Notes: generated by a model not told the origin, from the letters alone. Shown: positions 1 through 11,833, counted from the stretch's first letter. The stretch: DNA of 64,000 nt from Erpobdella octoculata (GCA_963978895.1 OZ022241.1:41524317-41588316), one strand, 5' to 3'. A program made the numbers and translations.

Positions 1-404
1 AACTTTTCTCAATCGTTTATTATTTAATTTGTTATTAATTATCAAGTTATTATTTTTTAATGATGAATTATTCAGTAATAATTAGACTATTTGTTGCCTA
101 TTTAACAATCAACTAATTTATAATAAATTATCCACTGGTTGAATAATCATTAATAAATTAATCTATTGTTGTTTAATCCTACAAGATTTCAGCAAGTAAA
201 ATATATAATTTGGTTCTTGGATTTTTATTAGCACAACAAACCCTTACTTAACACTAACTTACAGATATAATATAGAACAAACGTATCAGGGATTTACCGG
301 CGGATAGCAAACCACACCGGGGCTATCGGATACCGTATGCCAAAGTACGTACGACACGTTTCTAAAAATTAACTTATCCGATTGATTGGAAAGAAAATTC
401 TTAC

Positions 405-2019
405 TTCCGTCCGACATGCTGGAACCTCTTTCCTCAATCTCTTGTTTTACTCTCTCTAGATCATCAGTAATCTAGGTTCAAACAAATTGGTAATAAATAA
501 TTTTTTTTAATATAAAATCATAATTTTTATTTAAACTATTATTAATAGTAATAGAGTAATACTATTAATAATAGGCAACTAATAGGTCAACAAAAATAGG
601 GAAGCATGCAACCATTTCACATAACGTTCTCCAGACAATCATCTTAAAGAACTGACTTCGGCAAGTGCTTTGCTCCTCTCTGAGACCCCGACGCTGGCCT
701 GCTTGTACTGCTCTTTGACCTCCGTCAGATGATCTTGCATGACCCTGAAGTTTTGGAGCTTTCCGTCTAGCTGGTTGTTTATGTACTTTTCTCGACTCGA
801 TATCTTGTCGAGGCTTTTCGAGATGTCGCGAGACAACCTCTCCAGCTGGGACTTGGTTTCCTGGAGCGAGCCGTCTATGGTCGTGCGATACTGCTGCATC
901 TGGTCAAAATGGACCCTCCAATCCTAAGAAGAAAAAAAATTTCGTAAGTCTTTTCTCTCTCGAGTCAGGAGCGATGATGAGTTTTAAACCTGCCTTAGAA
1001 ACGTGTGATTTAATCTTGAAAAAAAAACGGTATTAAAACAACCCTGACCTTGTTATCTGGCCTTATTGTTACTTTCAATTGGGGTAACACTCTCTCCACT
1101 TCCAGCTTCCACTCCGCAGCGTCCGTGCTGCTTTCCAGCACGCGTTCGGGCCGAGAGCCGGAAAAGTTCAAGGTCGAAGCGCTTTTCGAATCTCCCATGC
1201 CGAGAAAGGCGTTGCTGTTGTTGGCGTCCGTCGTTGTCGATAGCAACGGGTTTCCCCCGAAGTTGTCGAGGATAAGCATGTGACGGTCGTCATCGACGTC
1301 ATCATCGTATTCGTCCTGAGTGTTGTAAGTCGATGTCAGCGTCGTTAGCCGGGACGTTATGCATGTGTGAATGTGTGTAACCGTCTCTTGGGTTTTTTGT
1401 GTTGATGGTTGCTCTCTTATGTGGTATGAATTACGCAAGCATGTATGTTTTTTTTATAATAATTTATAGTCTTTTACACCAGGTGTTTTATGACTCAAAT
1501 ATCAGTACGAAGGAAATACTGAAGTACTTCCTGTTGCTGATCATAATTTGACCCTTTTTCTCTTTCCCTCCTCCTTTATCCAGGCTTGGGACTGGCTATC
1601 AAAAGCTGGCATGTATGTCTGTACCCGCATTCTTGTGTATAAACAAAAAAATCAATTTTAAATAGTAAAAAGCTTAGTAATTATAAAGGAGACTTAATTT
1701 TAAATATAATAAATAGTTAGCATAAGTCAAAACTGACTGCGAGTACATCATTTTCGCCATTCAAGAGATTCAAATCCGCGTCATCGTCATCTATCATCTG
1801 ACTTTCCTCAGCTTCTTCTTGTGGGTAAACCGGCCTGCAGTAACCAAAAATAATAAAATATCTATTTAAACAATTTAATCATTAAAATATTTGATTAGAA
1901 AAAACATTTATAAAAATTAAGAAACACTTGCATAAAATTATTTATTCCGCAATTTTAATTCCAATTTGCTATTTTCTGGAACCTCTGAAGAAGCTATGCT
2001 ACTGGGACTTCCAATCGAT

Positions 2020-2093
<74 letters not shown>

Positions 2094-3709
2094 TATTATT
2101 ATTATTATTAAATTGTTAATAATTTTTGAATTATAGATTTATAATTTTTTAGATAAATTGAATCTAAATTCTATAACAATCGAGTCTCATACTTTTTCCA
2201 TGCGAAATTTTTAATTCTCAGAGCTTCGTCTGCCAGTTTGTTCAGCACCCACAAGCACTGCTCCCCGGAACCTGCCTTGAGGCGACTGTTCGGAAAATCC
2301 GGTTTGTGGTCCTGGTCGAGATTTTTTTCGATTTCAGTCATTATCGCCACTAAGACATACATCATTATCAACACCAAGATTTACATCATTATCAACACCA
2401 AGATGTACATCATTATCAACACCAAGATGTACGTCATTATCAACACCAAGATTTACATCATTATCAACACCAGGATATACATCATTATCAACACCAAGAT
2501 GTACGTCATTATCAACACCAAGATGTACATCATTATCAACACCAAGATTTACATCATTATCATCCCAATTATTTATAATTGTTACACTAACCACTATCAA
2601 TCATTATCATCATTATCAGTACATCTAACATTGCCCTACATAATCATGAATGTTAACTCCGCCTCGCGTAACTCCCTTAGGCAAGGAGTTCACTCGCATT
2701 GCTTTCTCATGTCTATGAAAATAGCGTGTTCTTCGAAGTTTCCGATCCAAAGGAACCTTCGTAAGCGCCTCAGACTTATCTGGCGCTATATAAATTCATT
2801 ATTATTATTATTATTATTAATTGCGAGCCAGTCCCAAGCCTGGAGAAAGGAGGGAAAAGTTGAAAGGATCAAATTATGATCCACGACAGGAAGTACTTAA
2901 GTGCTTCCCACATACAGCCATTTCAGTCTTAAACACATGGTATAAAGAACTATAAACTATTATACAAAAAAAAATCATAAATGTTCCAGCATCAATAATA
3001 CAATTTATGCAAATAGAAATCACCATTTTTTTAAGTTCATCCAAAATGCTTGAGATAACCGTGTTGGGACTGTCTTGCTAGAAATAAGAATAACTGAAGT
3101 TGAAGAATTTTTTTAATGTTTTAGAGTCGTAGATCCACATTGACTGACACATTGCTAATGTTTTATTGCTAAAGTACCAAGTTAAATTTTTGTTTTCAAA
3201 TTTTATTTAAACTAAATTCCATTACATCGTAGATAACCAAACAGTTTATTCTACTAACTAGTGGTAACATTTTAAGTACAATAATAAAAAAAACTAATAA
3301 TAAATACAAGTATTTAAAGCTAAAGAGACCAATGAATTCTTTCAACCTCTTGAGGTTGTTCAAAGTTCTTTCCACAACTCTTCAAAAGCCAGGCAGAGAG
3401 GGTGGCAAAAGCAAAAAACTGCTCGCCTGAATTCGTCGGGAGGGCAAAGTAATGCCTGCATTAATTAATTTTAATAATAATGATGAAAAAACGAAGCATT
3501 TTCGATTTTTAAAAAACTGTAGTGGATGATTTTTTTTAAATTGATCAAATATACCTAGAAATAGGTTTATGAGAAAGTTGTCTGCAATATCCATCTTCAT
3601 AATTTAACAGTTTTAGTTTTTCTAGCAACTCTTCCATAACTACGAATGGCTGGTACGCGGCTCCTGGTCCGCCGTCCAGTTCATCGTTTTTATCATCTAC
3701 ATCTGACAT
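405..3709 (-). CDS. IFT57: IFT57 (intraflagellar transport protein 57), lacks last exon(s)
   Basis: Subunit of the IFT-B complex that carries cargo into cilia. Eight exons are read on the minus strand: 3555-3709, 3347-3455, 3024-3077, 2193-2311, 1738-1834, 1049-1315, 657-923 and 405-471. All have GT/AG borders and agreeing phases (378 codons plus one base). Family signatures seen: HYFALPTNSGEQFFAF (exon 2), PDFPNSRLKAGSGEQ (exon 4), the conserved block TDAAEWKLEVERVLPQLKVT (exon 6) and the coiled-coil ISSREKYINNQL (exon 7). The start is the ATG at 3709 (MSDVDDKND). The last ~50 residues of the coiled coil expected from the vertebrate protein are not in the window; the donor after 405 (GTAAGA) points off the left edge. 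Two donors are the weaker GTCAGT/GTCAGG type. Introns hold microsatellites and SINEs. Assignment is by remembered family sequence, not a search. Confidence 0.93.
1448..1610 (-). mobile_element. SINE family 1, copy 1 (in IFT57 intron)
   Basis: Short interspersed element in minus orientation: poly-T on the plus strand, then the family core (tttacaccaggtgtttta, acttcctg..gatcataatttga, ccaggcttgggactggct). It is flanked by the direct repeat GCATGTATGT on both sides, which I read as the target-site duplication. Confidence 0.8.
2020..2109. repeat. (ATC)n / (ATT)n microsatellite
   Basis: About 24 ATC units followed by ATT units, within the IFT57 intron between exons 4 and 5. It produces a spurious poly-Ser/Leu reading frame. 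Confidence 0.95.
2343..2570. repeat. 24-bp minisatellite in IFT57 intron 3
   Basis: About nine tandem copies of a unit of the form CATCATTATCAACACCAAG + ATTTA or ATGTA. Its near edge lies just upstream of the exon 4 acceptor. The tandem copies create long open frames on both strands that are not genes. Confidence 0.9.
2640..2815 (+). mobile_element. tRNA-type SINE, body and tail only
   Basis: Shares its 3' body (tcatgtctatgaaaatagcg, ttcgtaagcgcctcagactt, ctggcgctatataaat) with the SINE at 53717-53970, and the segment aactcccttaggcaaggagtt with the one at 57066-57226. Ends in an (ATT)n tail. No tRNA-like head is visible, so it appears 5' truncated or of a different head type. Confidence 0.6.
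2818..2968 (+). mobile_element. SINE family 1, copy 2
   Basis: Plus-orientation copy: gcgagccagtcccaagcctg, ggatcaaattatgatcc, caggaagtacttaagtgctt, then an A-rich tail near 2960. It abuts the (ATT)n tail of the preceding SINE. Confidence 0.8.
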
Positions 3710-4045
3710 TTTTTATCTGCTTAAAAAGTAACTATACCATCAAAAACATAACACTCGAATAACTAACAACGAGACAAATTATTATTTTCTCATAATTTAG
3801 CAAAGTAAAAGCAATATGCTGTAGCCTAGCAACGCAATAATCTGCTGAACATTTGTAGAGCGCTTAACTTCAACAGCTGTGTGAAGTTGATTTATTTGAA
3901 CAGACTTTTAGGAAACGGATTTATGTTGTAACAATATAAGTGTGCTAAATTGTGGAAAAAAATTAGTGCCAGTTTTGACGCATCAAAGTTCAATCGATCA
4001 AAATGCTATATAAGACACTCATTCAATCAAAACTTGTAATTGAAT
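3710..4045. other. Intergenic, upstream of IFT57
   Basis: AT-rich sequence between the IFT57 start codon and the hAT-like element. It should contain the IFT57 promoter, but I see no convincing core-promoter motif or other gene. Confidence 0.5.
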
Positions 4046-5199
4046 CAGAGGCGTGGATTCAGCAAAATGTTGAGGGGGGCGAAAATTTTTTTACTTTAAC
4101 CCAGAAAACCTTCAAACAAAAATGACCATCCCAATATACATTTGTATGTTGTATTTTCATTAGTTAAATCATATTAATTAAAAAAACAGTTTAAAAAAGT
4201 TAACTTTTATTTAATATTGAGGGCAGACAAAAAGCGTTTAAATTATGAATGTAACAAAGGGTATCGACGTTCTTTCATTTTTACAAAATTGTCCACTGGA
4301 TCATTAAGATCAAATAGACTAAAAGTTCTAATAAAAGATTGGAAAATATGTAATAGCAGAAATTTTACTAATTGGATATTAATCAACAAGTGTGATAAAT
4401 ACTGTTTTCATCAACTAATCTAAATACTCAATAGTGTGTGAGCTAATAAAAATAATTTAAAATGAATTGGAAAAATCTTGGTGAGAGAGCTCAAGCAACC
4501 GGGTAGGATAAGAATATGCTAATTGTTCGTCAAGCTGGGACAGATACACGCGTCTAAATTTCATACGAGTTTGATCGGATGGACCGAATGCAATCAATCA
4601 ATCCATTTCTATAGCGCTATTTCTTTGGCGTTCAATAGCGCTCGAACACGAACTTATTAAACAGATAAGTTTTAAACCTCCAACGGAAAACAGCAAGAGA
4701 AGTAGATTTAGTAAGAGAAGTAAGAAGAGAGTTCCAGAGAAATGGACCAGAGTAGGGAAAAAAGCGTTTAGTAAAAAAATGCTTAACAGAAAAAATACGA
4801 AAGTGGCAAAGAGAGAAAGATCGAAGACCAGACTTGGGAGAGGTTTTTATTAAGTTAGTTAAGTAGAATGGAGAAGAATAATTTTTAAATTTAAACATTA
4901 GTAACCAACTTTTTAAAATCACCCTATATTTAAGAGGAAGCCAGTGAAGAAGAGCAAGAGATAGAGAGATAATTATCAAAAAAGTAAGAAGTGCGAGAAA
5001 CTAAGCACTAAAAGATTGAAAAATATTAGCAGTAGGTAGATTATAAGTAGATATAATTCAAAAATTTGATAAATATTGTTTTTATCAAATAATCTAAATA
5101 CTCATTCATGGGTGAGCTAGAAAAAATATTTTTTATATTTGGTGGAAAATCTTGAGGGGGCCGTGGCCCCCCTCAGCCCCCCCCCAATCCACGCCTCTG
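4046..5199. mobile_element. hAT-like non-autonomous DNA transposon
   Basis: Terminal inverted repeats CAGAGGCGTGGATT (4046) and AATCCACGCCTCTG (ending 5199) are exact complements. They are flanked by identical 8-bp duplications AATTGAAT at 4038-4045 and 5200-5207, the size expected for hAT transposition. No transposase frame is visible. A LINE 3' end is nested inside (about 4585-4982). Sequence near 4394-4490 recurs at 5067-5160, so the element also has an internal duplication flanking the LINE. Confidence 0.85.
4585..4982 (-). mobile_element. L2/CR1-like LINE, 3' end fragment
   Basis: The minus strand codes the C-terminal tail of a LINE ORF2: LHWLPLKYRVI, a Tyr-Ser-Gly-Pro..LWNSL motif and FKTYLFNKF. 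It is followed by the 3' UTR (a GCGCTAT motif) and a short ATTG tail near 4597. The same family is seen at 12705, 18880, 21088 and 45380. It is 5' truncated, lacking the RT palm and endonuclease. Confidence 0.8.
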
Positions 5200-5207
5200 A
5201 ATTGAAT

Positions 5208-5913
5208 TGATTGAAAGCAAAAAGATCTATGCTTTAAGGCTATTAGTATCTGCTGTAAAAGCAACGAAAAAGATGCGTTTTAATGTTTCTCTGGAGAGCA
5301 GCGAAGTTTGTATGGCGATAAGAAAACGGTCAAACAGATAAAAGAGCAAAATTTTTAAGATCTGTTGTAAATTTAGAAAAAAATGATTGAAGGGTTTTTT
5401 AAACTTAACTAAAAAATTAAATTTTAATCTGTATTGGGTATTTAGACCAGCGGTAAGCCCATGGGAAAATACCCAATAGCCCCCCTCTCGGTGGGTTTGA
5501 GGTCCGATGAGGATAATGGAAATCCAACTTTGTTGTCTTAATGAAATTAATTTTTTACTATATTATAAAATAATCACTTTTTATTTATTTAAACAAAATT
5601 TAATTAAACACAATTAAAAAACAAAAAAAAGTTATTGATCCATGCTAGTACGTGTACCATGGGTGGTTTTCCCTGGGTTTTATTTTCACTTTAGCTAGAG
5701 GTATTGATCAGCTGTTCTATTTATACGAATAGTTCTGCGCAGCAGAAAGAACGGATAGAAAATTGTAGCTGAGGTTGAACAAAGGTACGTTGGTAATAAT
5801 TTACGCCAGTCCTCTCCCGCGTGGATGAGGAGGGTTCTCTATTTTACTATCTAGCTATTATTTAATTAGTTATAATATAAGTTATAGTTAGTTTTATAAT
5901 AAATGACGTCGTG
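5208..5913. other. Intergenic with a perfect 12-bp-arm inverted repeat
   Basis: No gene is seen. The segment 5432-5478 has arms TATTGGGTATTT and AAATACCCAATA around a 23-nt loop. The remainder is the 5' flank of the first zinc-ribbon/LRAT gene. Confidence 0.6.
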
Positions 5914-8039
5914 ATGGAATTGGTGTCTGCAATTCGGGAAAAACTCCGGCGAATCGATTCTTGCGAGAAATGCGGCAAAACCGACATCAGTTTTTTCGAC
6001 GAAGACGGTGAATTGATGGCCGTTTTCTGCAATAGAGAGCAGTGTCAATGGTCCTACGGCATTGATGACACTTCAGACTTAATTGCCAAAGAAGATGAAG
6101 AAGGAATCAATTTTGACTTCAAAAATGTCAAAACAGACAGTTTGTTTGCAGAAAGCTCCAGCTCAAGAAAATCAGTCGACCTCGCTGTGTGTGATTTTAG
6201 TTTAAAAAACGATGAAATAAAAACCCCTGGACAAAACTGTTCTTTACTAAAAAACTCAAATTCGAGGAAATCAGTTGACCTTGCTCTGTACGATTTCATT
6301 CCGTATGAAGATAAAGACACGTCAAACTGTTGCAATTCTCACGAACTTGAATTTCAGCTCTTCGACGATGAAAATCTTAGCAACTCGGAAGTTTTCTTCT
6401 CAGAAGTTAAATGTTTCATTTGCAACTTAGAAGGGGTGGTTTTTGCAAAAACAGCAAGCGAGAATTTCTTCAGCGACGAAGAAGAAATCTTTAAATTGAA
6501 CGAATCTCAGGCTGCTGACGACATGGAATCTTTTTGCTTTTTCTATTGCGAGAGATGTCGCAACAACAAAACCGATCTGTTCAGTCCGATTCTCAATAAA
6601 CTCAGAGACGTGACGGCCGTCAAGTGTTTAGTGTGTGAAAACACGTTTGATACTTCTCAAAGTCTGAACAGCTACCAGAATGTTCTGAAAGAATACTTGT
6701 CATTGGAAAAGCCACATGCCAATCTGACTGGAGTGACTAGTTACGACCAAATCGAGAGAGGTGATCACATTGCTTTCATGAGAACGTTGAACCACGTTCA
6801 CCACGCTATCGTAACAGCGGTCGAACCCGAGCAAGATTTCATCGAAGTAATTGAATGGGGAGACGACGAATTGATAGAATCCGTTTTCAAAGGAACCGAA
6901 ATCAAGAAATCAACGATTAAAAATTTATTTTCCGAAAAAATAGAAAAGTACGAGTACGAAGCAGACGTTTCGTATTCGGCGGAGGATACTGCCAGACGTG
7001 CCGAAAGTCGTCTGGGAGAGAAGAATTACAATCCGTTGGAAAACGACTGCGAACGTTTTGCGAGCTGGTGTAAGATTGGTAAGGAAGAATCCAGTAGGAA
7101 TGCTCATCCCGTTTTCACTTTACTGAAAGCCTTGCCTCCGATAAGTAAAATCTACAATGCTGAAGGTGTAACCAAAATTTTTAAGCTCTTGGGTTTACTG
7201 AGGAGGTTTGGTTATCTCAGCTTGCCTGTCTGGGGATCAATATTGATGAAAATCATCAGTTCCAGACAAAGTTATAAAAAACTCTGTGCTTCACAAAAAC
7301 AGGTTAAAATGTCTGACGAAGTTTTCAACAACCGAGTTGCAGAATTGTTCTCTGAATTTCTGACCGAGATTTTTATTCCCACGTGGTATCCTTTTGGTTC
7401 CAAACCGATTAGTAAAACTGTTCTGAGATTCGTGCCAAACGTTTTCAAAAATTTCAACACAAAGGTGCGTAGCTAACTAGGTTATCTGAATAAAAGAATT
7501 TAACTTAAATTAAGAATTTAAATCACTTTAAATTTTTTTCTTTTTGGCATTCCAAAGAATCACCCAAAATATTGATCTGTATTTTTATAATTTTTATAAT
7601 TTTATGTCTGATTAGGGGATGAGAATGTTCTCTTTAAAATATTTCTGCTTTGAAGCACCATCCACCAACTAAGGGTGTGTGACTAACAAAAGTCTTTCAT
7701 GAAAAAAACCTTGCATAAGCATGCCCTGTCCTAAAAAATGATGCAAAGTAGACTTGAGATTTATGCCGTTGTATTAAATACTCATTAGGCCCAGTTTATT
7801 GTTGTCACATTTGTCCTGCAAAATTTAATTTTAATAATCAGTAATTCTAATGACCAAAAATCAATGTCGTATTTTTTAGTTATGCTCTCAACCATTTGAT
7901 TGGACGATTCCTTCGTGGATTATAATAACCAGTGATAGCGTTACAGACTTACCAAAATATTTGAAAAGTGTCTTAACCATTTTCTTACTTACAGAATAAA
8001 TCTTCAACCGCGCCAACTGAAGAATCAGACGAGGATTAG
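5914..8039 (+). CDS. Zinc-ribbon/LRAT-domain protein A
   Basis: Two exons, 5914-7464 and 7995-8039 (AAG|GTGCGT ... ACAG|AAT, phase 0), giving 531 residues. N-terminus (1-52): Cys4 module with C17, C20, C39, C44, ending QWSYGIDD. Middle (~130-260): further Cys pairs (KCFIC, YCERC, KCLVC) suggesting more metal sites. C-terminal half (~275-390): LRAT/H-rev107-type (permuted NlpC/P60) domain with RGDHIAF, HHAIV and NDCERFASWC; the Cys is the expected nucleophile. The usual NCEHF reads DCERF. A hydrophobic stretch near residues 420-455 may bind membrane. The second exon gives an acidic tail (TEESDED). The segment around SRKSVDLA occurs twice in tandem here but once in protein B. LRAT-family enzymes are thiol acyltransferases or phospholipases; activity here is inferred only. 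Start chosen at the ATG after GTG 5911. Confidence 0.82.
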
Positions 8040-9925
8040 CTGATGCACAAGCAATCATATTTTATTGTATTATAATTCATAGTCTTATATATTTACCTCT
8101 TTATTATTATTATTATTATTATTATTATCTTTCATATCAGCTTTACTTGGTGTCTACTTATGAGTTTTAAAAGTTTTCTAATGTCTCTCTTATGATGGAC
8201 ATTTTTATTCAGTTCCTTCGTATTCAACAGCATACAATTGATGTTTTATTATGCTTTTTTTTAAATTGGTAATTTTGTTTTAAATAGCTTTACTGCTTTT
8301 TCGTTGTTATTAGTTTTGAAATTGTTTGATATAAAAAGTCATATTTTTCTGATTATTTACATCAAAGTAACACTTATTTACTTATTTGCAGGTTTGTCTT
8401 GACTTTATTTTATTTAACAACTCATTTTAGTATGTATTTATTTACTATCTGCTTTTTGTCATCTTTGGTTTTAGAGAAGATTTCTATTTTTATCACTTAG
8501 TTTTTTTTTTTATATAGAAACCATTGCTGTCATTGCAGTCATGTTATGATTGTGCATTTTGTTTGTGTAGAAATAAATGAAACAAAATATGTTAACAACA
8601 AATACACAAACTGCCAAGTCAGTTTCTTGCTGTCATTAACATCTGTGTTTGTTAAGCAGTGTAACTTATCTGAAAACTTCTGCCAAACACGTGAATATAT
8701 AAGCATACTAGCGGGGTACTCGGAATCTCTAGTGGGTTTTCTCTCGCTCCCGTTTTCTTCCCCGCTTGCTGACCCGCTCCTGGTGGCTTTCCCGTTCCCG
8801 CTTGCTTTCCTGTTCCTGGTCGCTTTCTCGTTCCCGCCACTTGCCCTCCCATTCCCGCTCGCTTTCCCTTTCCTGTTCGCTCCTGGTCGTTTTTCTGTTC
8901 CCGCTTGCTTCACGTTCCCGCTCATTCTCCATTATCCTCACAGTCGCTCTCCCGCTCATTTTGTGATCGATCTCAATTTGTTTCCACAAAAACCTTCCTC
9001 CCAGTAGCTCCTGCTCTAAGTAGGAGTGTAGGAATCAAGCGTAAGAGTACAGCGGTAAGAAGGCGTGAGCGTGGACCAATAGGAACAAAGCGTGCCAAAT
9101 GAATCCGGTAAAAAAATGCGCCCTACCGAGACGAGTCTACAGGTTACCACGCCATTCGTCGCATCAAAAAAGCAAAAAAGATGATTTGACTGCAGAAACT
9201 TGTTAGCTATTGCTTAATGTCGAAGATAAAGTCATTTAATCATTTCAAGCCGTATCGGCACTGTAAAACTGTAAACAATGTTTATTTGTATCCAGTGCGT
9301 ATTTACTTCCTGGTTTGTGGCGCATTATACACGACCTAGATTGAGACTACACCTGCTGGTGGCAGGGAAACCCCATATGCACGAGTGGTTTTCAAAGCTA
9401 TCCAATATATGGCCCTACATTCTTATAATCAATAACTATAGAATAGACATGCAACGTTCAGTACTTTATTACTTACTCTATATATTTGACATTACAAGAT
9501 CGCTTTTGAACGTATGATTTCTTTATTTAAGATCCTAAAAAGACTTGGCACTATTATATTTTGAAGATTTTAGGATTATTTAGTTCAAAATCTAACCAGA
9601 AATACTTTTTTTGTCAATGTTATTGATCTGTGGTTATTTTAAGTGGGTTTTTTTGTTGTTTTCGTTCTTCGATTGGATTTTCCGTGGTTTCTGTTGTAGT
9701 GTAAACAAAACTGTATAAATTCCACCGCAAAATGGTGAAAATCGTTGTGTCGTTAAGATAGTTCGATAGCTAAATGGATGAGCTGATAACTGACAATCAA
9801 TCGTTAAATTGTTAAAATCGTTACGCCGTCCAGATAGTTAAATAGATAGTTCGATAGCTAAATGGATGAACGGACAATCATTCGTGTGCAAGAATCGTCA
9901 TTGGGGTAGTAGTGAAAAGGAAGAC
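8040..9925. other. Intergenic between LRAT genes A and B
   Basis: No gene is supported. It contains an (ATT)n run near 8103-8129 and a pyrimidine-rich low-complexity stretch at 8740-8960 (on the minus strand, imperfect GAGCGGGAACG-like units that read as Arg/Glu repeats). A dispersed repeat lies at 8995-9110. An imperfect local duplication (motif gatagttcgatagctaaatg) lies just before gene B at 9740-9870. Confidence 0.55.
8995..9110 (+). repeat. Dispersed repeat, also at 26494-26660
   Basis: Shares agtagctcct..ctaagtaggag, tcaagcgtaaga.tacagcgg and gccaaatgaatcc.gtaaaa with the segment near 26570-26660 inside TBC1D24. Class unknown. Confidence 0.6.
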
Positions 9926-11833
9926 ATGATGGCCATGATGATGATGGAATCAGCAGTTCGGGAAAAACTGCATCGGTTCGAATCGTGTCAGAGATGCGGC
10001 GATACTCCTCTCAATGTTTTTGTCGAGGACGGTCAATTGGTGGCCGTTTTCTGTAAAGTAGAACAGTGTCAGTGGTCCTACGGCATTGATGACTACTCTT
10101 GCGGTGTCTCCGTCGAGGATGAAGAAATCATTCTCGGTTTCATAAATGAAGAAGTCGAAACTTTCAGAAGAAACTGCTGTACGTTGGTTGAAAGCTCAAA
10201 CTCGAGTAGAGCAGTTGACCTCACTCTGTACGATTTCATTCCGTATAATGAAGATCAAGACACGTCAAACTCTTGCAATTCTCACAAACTTGAATTTAAG
10301 TTCTTCGATGATGGAAATCTGAGCAACTCAGAAGTTTTCTTCTCGGAAGTAAAATGTTCCATTTGCCAGTCAGAAGGAGTGGTTGTTGCAAAAAGAGCAA
10401 GCGAGAATTTCTTCAGCGATGAGCAGGATGTCTTCAAATCTAATGAAGCTAGCGGTAGCGAAGCTTTTTGCTTTTTCTATTGTGAGAGCTGCCAACACAA
10501 CGAAGCCGGTTTGTTCAGTTCAATTCTCGATAAATATAAAGATGTGACTGCTGTTAAATGTCTAGTATGTGAAAAAACCTTTGACACTCCTAAAAGTCTA
10601 AACAGCTTCCAGAATGTTCTTAAAGAACACTCGCTCCTGGAAAAACCATATGCAAAACTGAGCAAAGTGACCAGTTATGACCAAATTAAGAAAGGGGATC
10701 ACATTGTTTTTGCGAGAAAATTAGGCTATGATCACCACGCCATCGTAGCAGAGGTCAAACCAGAAGAGGATTTAGTGGAAGTAATCGAGTACGGAGGCGG
10801 TGACGGGCTTGCTTCAGTCGTGACGAATGCCGAGATAAGGAGAAGCACGGTTAAGAATGTGTTTGACGGAGAAATAAATAAATACGAGTACAAAGAAGAG
10901 GCATCATTTTCAGTCGAGGAAACATTAGAACGAGCAGAACGTCGTCTGGGTGAGAAAAAATATTGCGTGGCTACGAACAATTGCGAGCATTTTGCCAACT
11001 GGTGTAAGACCGGTTTGGTATCCAGTAAGCAAGTCGATGATGAATGGATTAGGTTCGTGCCTGCTGTAATTGAAACCGTGTTCAGTTTACTCGTTAAAAA
11101 AATATCAAACTGCAAGCTGCAATGTCTTGGTGGCTGCCCTCTTTTCGAAGATTTAAAATCATTGATTACACATCAGAAAAAGGTAGAGAGCAGCGAGGAA
11201 GTGTTTTGGAATAAAGTACCTGAATTAATTAATAAGAATCTGCTGCAATTTGCGAGCTCTGCGGTTTTACTGTTCTCACCAAATCGCTGGATTTCTATCT
11301 TCTGTTTATTTATCAAATTTTTTGCCGGACCGATTGGTAGAATGATAGCAAGAGTGCTAAGAATGATTAAAGAAAAGGCCATCAAAGAAGTAAGTGGTTT
11401 ATATATAGTATAGTGAACTAATTTTTAAGTATGAGATTAAAACTTTACGTTAAAGTAACTACTAGTTGAAGGTTAAATTGAATACTTCATCAAGCTGGCG
11501 AAACTCAGACAATTTTTTTACCTAGAATAATAGGTTTGAACTAGAGCCCTGCACAGGCCTATTTTTTGCGGCCCTGCCCGTTGGCAACTTGGCTTGGCCA
11601 GTTTCATAGACACAAATATTTGTGCCCGGCCCGTCCCATGCTGATTTGGGCCCTGAAAAATTCCTTGAATAAAAAAATTATATATATAATGCATATAATT
11701 GTGTTTTTAATAGAATTAGAATTAAATATAATTAAATACATTTATTTAAAAATAATTTGTATTGTTTTGTTTATTTTTACAGATCGATTCTCTGGTGAAG
11801 TTGGTCAACAAACAGATAATGATCAGCAGCTGA
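9926..11833 (+). CDS. Zinc-ribbon/LRAT-domain protein B
   Basis: Paralogue of A in tandem, same strand. Exons 9926-11389 and 11783-11833 (GAA|GTAAGT ... TTTACAG|ATC, phase 0), about 504 residues. N-terminal Cys4 module: CQRC, then after 18 residues C-KVEQ-C followed by QWSYGIDD. Middle Cys-rich region with KCSIC, YCESC and KCLVC. LRAT domain with KGDHIVF, HHAIV and NNCEHFANWC, keeping the canonical NCEHF nucleophile motif. C-terminus has a hydrophobic stretch (FCLFIKFFAGPIGRMI), a possible membrane anchor as in vertebrate LRAT/HRASLS proteins; the second exon adds 16 basic/hydrophobic residues. The start is uncertain: in-frame ATGs lie at 9866, 9926 and in an ATG run to 9944; the last (MESAVREKLHR) aligns best with the start of A. 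Confidence 0.82.

Noticed and set aside
5490..5530. Hammerhead-ribozyme-like core (gatgag ... gaaa)
   Set aside because: The conserved CUGAUGA core is not matched (ccgatgag) and I could not pair three stems.
8539..9007. 153-codon plus and 128-codon minus ORFs
   Set aside because: Low-complexity C/T-rich tract giving Arg/Glu or Phe/Pro/Leu frames on both strands; no start context, splice or family support.
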